Of a DNA stretch of 64,000 nt, positions 49,200 through 60,036 are shown one piece after another. Made by a program: the position numbers and the translations under genes. Each line of letters opens with the position of its first letter. The first letter of the stretch is position 1. Origin of the DNA: Cristatella mucedo (Eukaryota; Bryozoa; Phylactolaemata; Cristatellidae). The stretch covers positions 124,001 through 188,000 of the forward strand of contig WPIO01000151.1 of NCBI GenBank assembly GCA_009760855.2. Direction: 5' to 3'. Under the pieces are notes generated by a model. It did no database searches and had not been told where the DNA came from. It worked only from the letters and a program-made list of their open reading frames with translations.

Positions 49200-49593
49200 C
49201 TGCTAGGAGCTGCTCGTTCGCGGTTCTGCCAAATGACTTAAGCACTTGCAACGACGGAGACTCGGTAGCTCACACTGAGAGCAAGTGACGGCGGGTTTTT
49301 CTTGAGGCCCCTGCTCGGGGAAACCCGCTCGCAGCTTCGTCTCGCGAGCGAGCTCTTTTCTCCGATCACCTAACGAACGGTCGGCGCGGCTCGCCATCCA
49401 TCCACGTCCTGAAGCCGAAACACACCGGTTGGCCACGGAGGCAGTCGGCAAAGCTAGCGGAACGAAGATGGCACTGGCTCAACGGCAGAGCTCTTCTCGT
49501 TGCAGGCACCGACTTCCTCTATTTGCGACCGAGGGCGTTTGACTCTCCCGAAACTTGAGCAGAGGAAGTAAGCGGCAGAAGTGAGCGATCGTC
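49200..49593 (+). promoter_or_regulatory. GC/CpG-rich block: probable gene B promoter and 5' leader
   Basis: GC and CpG rise sharply against the AT-rich flanks from about 49200 and stay high into the first exon. It contains TCTCGCGAG (49340-49348), nine of the ten bases of the TCTCGCGAGA promoter element known from vertebrates, and an ACCCGCTCGC/GCGAGCGAGC pair. No TATA box was seen at a clear distance. The transcription start cannot be fixed. Confidence 0.5.
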
Positions 49594-50124
49594 ATGCCGG
49601 CCACCGTCTCACCTGACACTTCCACTGCTCTGCACGTGCTAGACGAAGCCGGCGTGGTTGTCGGAGCGATCGGCAGCTCGCCGATCGGCAACCGGCAGGA
49701 AGCCGGAGCCGCCTCTTCGGTCACCGATACTTCCTGTGCGTCTCGTACGTCGGCACACTCTTCCACCACAGCTCTGAAGGTGGTGTCGGCTGGAGCTGCA
49801 GTGGAAGCCGATCGGCCGTACGAGCTTCTGAAGAATGCGCCCGTCCGAATGCGTTTTGCTGCCTTCACGAAGAGCTCGTACGCCAAGCTCGTGCAACGGG
49901 AGAGGGCGCTCAAGGAGCGCCTCGAGCAAAAGAGTAAGAACGAAGAAGGACGGCTCGTTAACGGCGAGGTCGTGTTCGACGAAGAGGACGACGAGGACTT
50001 CCTGAAGACGAACTTCAATCCCAAGATGGCAGAAGGGCAGCCGCTTCCAGAAAGGTTCGGAAGGTTCCCGAGAAACCTGTACGGAAGGCCTATCGAGGAA
50101 ATTGACCACTACATCAAGTACAAG
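49594..50124 (+). CDS. Gene B exon 1: start codon and cytoplasmic N-terminus
   Basis: ATG at 49594 is the first in-frame Met after a TGA at 49582. The first 85 residues are Ser/Ala/Val-rich and not conserved (MPATVSPDTSTALHVLDEAG). From VRMRFAAFTKSSYAKLVQRE the family pattern begins (FRPFTRESLAAIEQRI), followed by a charged helix (ALKERLEQKSKNEE), an acidic run (FDEEDDEDF), and LPERFGRFPRNLYGRPIEEI with DHYIKYK. The donor AAG|GTTGGC is weak, but the next exon joins in phase 0 and continues the family sequence. The frame stays open past it as a pyrimidine-rich tail, which is not channel-like. Confidence 0.88.
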
Positions 50125-53100
50125 GTTGGCAAGCGAACGGCGCGCCGCGTCGTCACTCGTCGGTCGCGAGGCCAGGGAAGCCGTTTACTCTCTTTTGCCA
50201 TCTTTGCCTCTTCCTCTCCTAAACTTTCTCACTTTCCCTCCCTCTTCCTTTCTCCCTCTCTCTCCCTTTCTCTCTGTCTCCGTCTCTTTATGTTTCTGTT
50301 TCCGCCTCTATGGCTCTCTTGCTGTTAGTCCGTGTCTTGGTCTCTCTTTCCCTATCTCTCAGTGTTTCTGTCCATGTGTTGATCTCATCACTTTTTAGAA
50401 TGGCAGAAGCGGATTTGCTCGTTGTTTTTGGATGAGAGTTGACATGACGTGACGGATTTGAAATGACGTTTGTGATTTCAAGGACACATGATGAAGCAGC
50501 GAGTTGAGAAGCCTGTCGATAAAATGCACAGGCAGTAGCAGCAAACTATATTTAAAATGCCGTTAAAGGAATAATGAATTGCTTATTTAGCAAGTCCAGT
50601 TCCGATGGTAATGTTTAGATGCGTAAGCAATACTACAGGAAAAAATGTCAAAGTATGCATGATTTCTGATTACTTGTTTGTAACAGTAAAAATCGAGAAT
50701 TTATCTCACAGACCCAGCTGTACAGGCGGTAGAATTAGCCGTAGCAACGGATTCAGTGGGCAGGACAGAGCCTCGACCAAAGTGGGCGGGGCAAGTGGGC
50801 GGGACAGAGCCTCGACCAAAGTGGGTGGGACGGAGCCTCTACCCAAGAGAGAGAGAAAGCACGAGCTTCCTTCTAGAAGAGAATACTAAATAATAATAAG
50901 TAATTCAATTAAGAAAATAGGAAAAAATTGTTGAGGGTAAGAAGTAAGCAATACACAGGAAGTCTATTGAAAGCACCGACTAAAGTACAGTCAGCCCCCC
51001 GACGTACGACGGTTCGATATACGAAAGTTAGGAGATACAAACGCCGCAACAGTCGCACGAAAAATAAAAAATAATAATAGGAATACAGTTGTACAGCGCT
51101 CTCGGAGAATCTATAAATAAAAATAAATAAATGCTAGGTCATTTAACAGCCTCTTTTGTAAAGCGACTGAAGAACCTTTACGACTATCAATACCGCCTTG
51201 CAGTGGCGATAAAAGATCGCCCGCCGCAGAATTCTTTTACCTCTCCATGTCTTCGTCAGAACGTATCGAAGTAGAAAGCATCATTTAAAATTCTGGACTT
51301 ATACAAATTCGACCTGCAATGAGTTTTCTGGTCGCTATCCATTTCGTAAGTCGGAGGCCGACTGTACGAGCCCACCCTGCGGGTAGGCTGCTGCCATAGG
51401 AGCCCATGTAGCTAAAATATCTACAGCGGCAGCCGCTGAAAAATACAGAAGCCTGCCTACTCGCCTGCCCATCCAGATCTTGCGTAAAGATGAAACAAGT
51501 TCAGGCATTGTAATAATAACAATAATAGTAATAATGCATTTAATAAAGCATCCACGGAAAACTCAGTTTCTTTCTAGGTGCTTTACAATTGCTGCAAATG
51601 AAGCAAGAATTGAACGGTTAGCGGTATCTCATACTCAATCAACAACAGGAACAGCACGATCAGAGGTTTCATGCACAGGGTTCCATGGACAGACTGATCA
51701 GAGGATCAGAGGTTTCATGCACAGGGTTCCATCAGAGGTTTCATGCATGAAACCTCTGATCAGTGATCAGTGATAGGGTCATCATGCAAGTGTAACTAGT
51801 GGCAGCATGCACAGCGTCAGCTCGTCGGAGCACATACAGACGAATCGCAGGGAGTAATAAATTGTTTTCGTATCTTACCGTCTCAGGAAGGGCTCACGGT
51901 AACTATCGTCGGTCAGCCGATTACATTCTCTCAGCGCTTAAGTGATTCGCGTCAAATCTTTTCACGACGGCATGGAGACCAGCTGGTGGCAATGTTAGCA
52001 ACAGTCCAGCGCTCAGCCGCTGTAGTGTCTCCATAAAACAGTCATTCTAAGAGCTGAGGTCTAGTTAAAAGAGTCGTAGATGGATTAGGAGTAAGGAGAG
52101 GGTTGGCTTCCACGGGTGCGACTTCAGAATCCATGATCAATAGGATTCTAGCCGCCTTAGTTCAGCTCAGTCGTCAAGGTGCTCGTCTCTGAAGACAGAG
52201 GTCAAGACGCACACGTTTGACGACCGAGGTAATGCGCTCGAGCCCTGCGGCACACGTGAAACAGTGCCTGGATAGCGATTTAATACTCCTAGACCGTTAT
52301 GACAACGAAATACAATTTTCAGTGTTTGAATAGCTACTGTGCGCTCCAAAAGCTTCTAGCTGCCATATGCCTCGGCGGCTGTGTCTTGCACTCTACGGAC
52401 TTGCTATCTATCACTCCCGTGAATGTAGCAGTTCTTTGAGTTGACATTTTAAAGTCTGCTTGCCAGGTGAGGCTGGAAAATCTTAAGCAGAGTTATTATT
52501 ATTACTATTGTCATTATTATTAGCACCTTGCGAGTTTAACGCTCTGCATCAATCCAAAATATTTAGACAGCTTGGGCCGGTTAGCACTTCAAACAGGTTT
52601 TAAGGCAGACTTGCCCACGTGTTTGATTAACCTCACAGTGATGAGAACAGTGAGTCCTTTTTACAGCGCCCAAAGAGAGCTCAATCTCTATCCAAGTGCT
52701 CTTTAGCTTGCTGCAGGAAATAGAATCAGTAACCCAGGGATAGCGACAAGCATGGTATCGTGATAAGACTAGGATGCAAATGCTAGCAAATACAGTGCTC
52801 AGGCCAGCCAAATAAAGCAAATAGGAGGGCACATAGGGGCAAGGTTAGTAAGACCGCCGGCTAGTAGTAGTAGTAGTGGGCTGTGAAGCATGCACAAGTA
52901 GCATGAAAAGCGTGCGCCAACCAAAAAAGATGCCAACAAAGAAAGACAGGTACATTTCGTACGTAGGGAAATCTGACTGGAACGACAGGTGCGACTCTAG
53001 CTGAGACTATTTAATGCAGGGTCGCATCAGCTAGTGACCACCACTGCAAGCCAGCTTCAGACTTTCGGCTTATGCGAGTTGAAGATGACCAGATTTACTG

Positions 53101-56100
53101 TGAGGGACGACACCATGGCTGGAGGCTCAGGAGCACATGTCGGAGGAGCACAATGGAGAAGCCAAGTGGAGGTAGGATATGTAGACTGATAGAGGCGAGT
53201 CAGCCACCTATAACTAAGAGTGTGGATCTGGATTTTGAAACCGATTCCATGCCTGAAATGCAGCAATTGAAAATTAAATACAAGTAGTGCGATCTCGTGA
53301 GTCATACCGTAGGGGTCTAAGCCCCTGATGACCAACCAAGACGATTTCAACCAGTTGCAGACAATAAATGGCACTGACAGGTAGTCCTGACTTATTGGTA
53401 TTGTCATTAACATAGTTTTGATGTAACAGATGCATGAACTACTCGTAGAACTTGCTGGCTTACTTTTATAGAAATAGGTCCTGAATTCGAGGAGGGTTTG
53501 TCAGCTGAAGCTACGCTTTCTTGAAATTAGAATGAGTGATCGTATCCAATTTAGTAACTTAGTAGCTTTAGTAAATTAGTAGCCAGTCATTCAGTAACTG
53601 CAATCCCAGATTAGGTAACACCAGTGATGGTGGGGGAACGTTTGTATCTTGAGGGTGAGGTCGGTCAACTTTTGAGTGTAACCAGGTTTGCACGTGACTA
53701 TTGGGTTGGTCTTACAATCGCTGAGCTCGCCATGGTAAGTCTGAACAGGGCGGTAGTACGTGAGCGTGTTGTTGACAGGAGTTAGCTAAATATTAGAGGA
53801 AATACAATAGATTAAAATGGTTTCAGTGCATCAGGCAAAACCTATTTAAAAAGAATAAAAATAATCTGTGTTAAAATTCCATGTACAATTTATCTCTACC
53901 TTTTCGGCACTTCATATCATTGACAGCTACGTGGGTTATGTAAGGCTTATATGACACTCACTACTTACTAAAAGATTTGCTAACCATATTTTACAGTCTA
54001 ACACTGTGCATCTTATGTCTAATCACAATGTGCTTGTTGAAACTGCTCACGTAACAACTGATCATTCAATCGTGATTTCTTGTCAGCATTGGTAACGTGC
54101 TTAGAAAGAGATTAAGTTCTCTGAGGGCACTTTGCAAATGTATTATTATAGCATACATTTACAAATACTAATGGTATGTATAAAGCTCAAAGAGAAGCAT
54201 GTCTATTTAGGTGCTCCGCATATTCCACAGGGCTCGAGACCACAACCGTTGCCGTCCAATACATTTACATGAATAATAATAATGCACTCGATAAAGCGAC
54301 CTCAAAGAACACAATCTCTTAACAGGTGCTTTACTTTAGCTGCAACGGAAACACGGTCGAATGGTGAGTGGTACCATGATCTATATACCATGATCGATAC
54401 ACCATGCATAACATGGTAATATCATGCTTGATAAACATGAATAACATAGTTAGGGGTGAACATGCACAGGATCAGCATGCAAGTGCTGTTAGTGGCAGCA
54501 TGCACAGTGTCAGCACGCATAAGCACATGAAGGACGAATCACAGGAACCCACTAAATTCTATCGTAAATAGGTGCATTTTTAAGTTCTCTTTAAAAACGA
54601 TCAAGTAAGGGGATGTCGTGAAGCAAGTCGGGAGTGAGCTCCTGGCTTTGGGAGCATACGAAAGAAATGCACGGCCTCCAAAGGATTTGAAGTTTGAGCG
54701 AGGTATAGGTAAACAGTTAGATTCAGAAAAGCAGGTGGTGCGATGCTTGGCCTGGTGGGTGAGTAGATCCGATATGTACACTGGAGCCAACGAATGAAGA
54801 GATCTAAAAGTGAGCGACAAAACCTTGAAGTCAATCCGTCGCTTGACTTGTAACCAGAGCAGGTCGGCGAGAAGTGGTGTGATTTGGCAACTGCAATGCT
54901 CACGATAAACAAGCTTAGCTGAAGAGTTTGCACCAGCTGTGAGCAGCTAATTGCACATGCCAGTACGAGAGCAAGCAGTGAGTTACAGAAGTTAAGACGG
55001 GATGTCACAAATGCATGTACCAACTTAGATGTGGTATTCCTATCCAAGGAAGCCCGATTTTAGCAATTTTAGGTAGCTGAAAATGGGCAGACTTGATTAT
55101 GGAGCTGATTTGGTCGTCTGACGGAAGGGCACTTTGGAACATGACACCCAGATTTCGTGCTGATTCAACAGGAGATATGCTGGCAGGGCCTATTTGAGCG
55201 TAAGTTTTTCCAATTTCTGAATCACAGTTGGTTCACCCATAATTAATAAGTTAGTTTTATCATAATTTAATTTAAGAAAGTAAGCTGCCATCCATGTGTG
55301 GATGTCATCAGTACATGTAGCAAGGATGTTGAGAGAATTTGATGTGCTTCAATGCTGGGAGGGATCAAAGCAACTTTACAACTGAGTGTCGTCCCCATAA
55401 AAGTGAAGACCTAAATTGTGGCTGGCAATCACATCGGCAAGAGAGAGAGTATAAACCGTGAAATGAACCGGACTTGACACCTAGCCAGGAGGTACCCTAT
55501 ATTTAAGAGGTACCTCGGATGATCTTTGTCTGATCACATAAATACTTGGCAGTCTCCCACTGAGATAGGATCTGAATCATAGCAGAGCATCGCCAGTGAT
55601 GCCCAGGCGAGATGAGAGGCGCTCAATAAGAACTTTGGGATTAATAGCTTCAAAAGCTGCCGAAAGATCGAGCAAAACAAGCAGATATGCTCTGCCCATG
55701 TCTGCATTCTTAAGTAGGTCGTTTTACGTCCGAAGCAATGCTGATTCTGTCGAGTGATGAGCTCTAAAGCCAGGCTGGAACTGACTAGCAAGGTTTGAAG
55801 TTTAAATATGTGAGAACAGCTGGTATACCACGTCTCGTTCGAGTGGCTTTGATAGGAATGTTTGAAGGGAGACTGGGCGGTAGTTGTTCAAGTTCTCACG
55901 GTCTAGTGTCGCTTTCTTGAGAAGTGGCCTGACTACAGCTTTTTTTGAAAGGAGCTGAGACAAGACCTGAGGCTAATGACATAATAACGATTTTAGTTAT
56001 GCATGGCAGCAGCACCTTGACCTTGGTCGGGGCGACCACCTTAACCACAGGGCCAAACCATCGTGGCATTGTTATATTTTTTACGGCGCTGTACCGGTCA

Positions 56101-59100
56101 ATGGCTGTCGACTTATATAATGACATGGCCAGTATTTTGAGGATTTATTCAGGGGCTGGATGTGCCTATATATTGAAAGCCAGAGAAAGAATCCGTGTTC
56201 TCCAAATTTAATGTTCTAATCATCATTCTATCTAAATATGCATAAAATGGTCAGTTTTGAGCCCTTATCGAAATGGCGATGAAAGCGGTTACAAGTTTCG
56301 TGCAAGCGGTGCAATTTTCTGTGTGGTTGCTTTGGAAAATATTTACGTGACTGTGATCTTGCTGCTGTCACTACATGCTATTTTCTAGTACTCTGCTGCT
56401 GGTGCAGCTTCTGGCTGGTGCTGGTTATAGGTCGCTGCTGCTTTCTGTTGCTGGCTGCTGCTAGATGCATATCTGGCTGCTGCTTGCTGGTGATGCTTGA
56501 TGCTGCTATCTGCTGGTGGCTGGTGCTGCAGATGCAGCTGGAGCTGGAGCTGGTGGGGCTGGTGCTGCAAGGGGATGCGACTGGCTGATGATGCTGCCAG
56601 TGCATTCAGTGAGCTGCGTCTGTTCTTCGGTTGCATGTAGTTACTTAGTAATGACTGTTTTTTATTGTAAACTTGTAAAAAAGAAGGTCGGAAGGGGGCT
56701 TTGACAATGAAAATAACTTCCCATCTTTGTTTGGAAAACCTTCAATATCTTTTGAATTAAAATACGTCGCTGTCTACCGCATTGACTAAGATTTATCTCA
56801 AGACTTCAGAGATAATGCTTCATCATCGGCTATTAGTTTTAATTTTGCTCATAGTTATTCTTTTTTACAACTCTCCTCATGTGGTACGTGTATATTTAAA
56901 GCCAAATATTCCGGGTCATCGGAACTTGGCTCATACTCATTGTCAGGCAGGTACACGTGGCCTCATAAAATAGTCACACAGGGGTACTACAACCCCACAT
57001 ATTGTTCGGCGTGAGCACAAGGTAAATTTGGGGAAAGGTAAACAGCTAGATGCATCTCGCGGTAAAAGAAAATGTATTTATTGCCGCAAAGTTCAGGTTT
57101 ACAATTCGAGTTCACTGTTTTTGCCAACAATCTGCCAGCAGCTGGACAGATTGACTTTAGCACGACGATAACAAAAATGGCGGCCTGCATATCAACCGAC
57201 TGCCATCTAGCCTGTCTTATCACAATAGTAGCATGCTCGCACTTCATGACACTGATAAAGGGTTAGATTTTTGGAAGAGGAATTGTGCGTGTTCTACTGC
57301 AAGCTGCGGTGATAGCCGTTAAGGTTTTCCTGCCTCTATACAAACGAAGGATATCAAATCAGGTAACCTTTGCTTTTACCTTTTTTTCACTTGTGCGGCT
57401 CTAGCTTCTTTGCTAATAAGTGCATACATTTGGGCTTCTAAGGAGGTGCTAGAAATACAATGCCACAGCAGGCGATTGAAATATATTCTGTTTTGCTTTA
57501 TAGACCTTTGTCGTCATCTCGAAGAGTGCCGGAAGAAATAAGATTACCAGGTTCTCGGCGTCTAATTCGCTGTACTGCTTCACCCCTTGGAACCCACTTC
57601 GCAAAGCGATCATACGGCTTACGAGCAACCAGTGGTTCGACTACTCCATTCTCCTCGTCATTGTCATCAGCTGCATTACGATGGCACTGGACTCGGCCGT
57701 TTATGCGCCAGTCTCACAACCGTTTGAGTAAGCAGCTTGAACATCTGTAATCTAAAATGGTTGATGGGGTTGGTAATTAGACAAGCCTGAGTTAGACCAG
57801 CTCCAAGTGCCATTGCTTTTCAGACCAGTTACCTGACGCGAGCGGACTGGATAGCCTGTCCGATCTGGGTAGACACTTTTGCACGAGTTAAGAGTAAATC
57901 TGCCAAGCGCTCTAAGCGTTCACATCGCTTTCATGAACTAATTTAACCCCCACTGCCCGCTCAAACTTAAAAAATGGCTGTTCTACCGTTTCAAAGCAAA
58001 AATTTACGAATAGCTTAAAAGGTGAGCGTTTTTAAACGTACCCTAAGAGAGAAGGCCCTAGGCATGCCTAGAAAGTGAACATGCAATATAGAACACTCAT
58101 CTCATCTGCTGGAGGGCTTCGATAACAGAAATCCGATCACTCATCGCCGCTCTTTCGAGGCGACCTTAGAGGGAGTGCTATTGCCGTTGCTGAAAAAAAA
58201 TTTTCTTGTCTTTAGGATATTAGGTCCGGTGTTTCCGACGAGTTCCAAAATTAAGCGACGACTAAAAATGTAAGCAGGAACAATAATAACAGAAGTATTT
58301 TTCCTTGTCGCCCTGAGAAAACTTAATATCTATTTAGGGTCCTTTGCAGCTCCCTCGAAGAGAGTCATTTAAGCCGAACTCCATGTAATAACTACCAAAA
58401 AATCTATATCATAATCAAATGGGCAAAAAGAAGGCTAATCTCATGCAAAATAAAAGATGGAAAAACTACTGTCATAGCTAGTTTTTGAATTTGGTCCGTT
58501 TTCAAAACAAATCAAATGTATCACACTTATTTAGGACAGCATTTAGTGGGTCCCTGTGATTCGTCCTTCATGTGCTTATGCGTCCTGACACTTTGCTTGC
58601 TGCCACTAACCACATTTGCATGCTGACCCAGTGCATGTCACCCCTAACCATGTTATTCATTTTGCTTGTTTTTCAAGCATTATATTACTCACCATTCGAT
58701 TGCATTTCCCTTTGAAGCAAATGTAAAGCGCCTAGAGAGAGATTGAGATCTCTGAGAGCGGTTTATCAAGTGCATTATTATTATTATTATTATTAAGGCG
58801 ATGTCGTGAAGTAAGTATCGAGTGAGTTCCTGGCTTTATTTATTTTATTTTATTTAATGCTTAATCAAGTGCATTATTATGATTATTATTATTATCACTA
58901 TCAATGGCGACAATAACCGGAAGTAAAACCAAAAACTTCAACAATGCCATCTAGCTAGAGCTGTCGTAGAAATCCGGGTGGAATCAGCCGTAAGGGTAAA
59001 GGGCATCCGGAAAGATTGAAGGGGTGAGAAATGAAAGGGCGAAAGAAGTGGCAAGAGCCTCAGAGCTGATGCATCGTAGGTTTCCGAATGCAAATAGGTC

Positions 59101-59974
59101 GAGGAAATTCGTATTGGCTAGCCATTGGCTCGCCAATACGAAGAGCTAATAGCAAAAAATACGGCTAATGCAATTGCAAACCCTATCCAAACAAAATCAT
59201 AAACAAAATACCGCAACAATTTAAAAGTACTGCTGATCTCACACTTGAAATTTCACGTTGATCCGTCTAGTGTTGGCCGAGTTACCAAATGTATTGATAC
59301 TAGGCACAAGACTAAACTGCTAATGATTCTGTTTAGAAATCAGGGTCGTGTAACTTAAGAAGCTGCAAGCGTGTCCCAAGATGTGCGAAGTATTTGTAAG
59401 CGGGGACAGAAGTTGTATGTGATCATTTAAATTGGTAATTTTAGATATTTTGCTACAGGGATATATAGCGTAACCGTTCTGTATTGTCTAAATTCTACGA
59501 GGACATAATAAAAACTTCTGATACCATTTTTATCTGATGATTGTCTTTTTAAAGTCTACCTGGACTATTTTTATATTGTTTTTCCAATCTTCTACTTATT
59601 TTCTTGAAATTTATTCTTCAAGCATTTACTTTAGGAATCACTCAGCTGCTTGAGTAGAATCTCACGGTACTATCAGAACGGTCGAGTTTTTCTCAGAAAC
59701 TAAATGGAGACCAAGAGGAGATACATCCGCTGCAATCAATGAGCAGAGGCAGTATATTCTACTCAGATTATCAATGTCCAGGCTGTTGCGATAACTTCTT
59801 CTGCTTACCTTCACTGCCACTTTGCTCAATTCACCCAAATGACTGAATGAGTACTTGGCCTGTAGTGGCAGTTTCATTTTATGACCACAATATTTAAACC
59901 TATGAATGTAAAATATATAGGTGCGTGTCTCCATATATATAAATAGATATATATATATATATACATATACATAG

Positions 59975-60036
<62 letters not shown>

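Larger units (their letters stand above)
50125..57503 (+). other. Gene B intron 1
   Basis: A 7.4-kb intron with a pyrimidine tract, a pogo-type MITE, LINE-A copies, SINEs and a CTG-rich block. Sections 53000-54050 and 56630-57280 show nothing I can name. Confidence 0.6.

Noticed and set aside
49479-50109. Minus-strand frames of 181 and 156 codons
   Set aside because: Shadows of gene B exon 1 in GC-rich sequence; the plus frame matches the sodium channel N-terminus.
51653-51775. CRISPR-like array
   Set aside because: Too few units, no regular spacers, lies inside a LINE in animal DNA.
57460-57750. 96-codon plus-strand frame starting at 57460
   Set aside because: It is out of frame with the channel exon 57504-57727, which has family sequence and matching splice phases.
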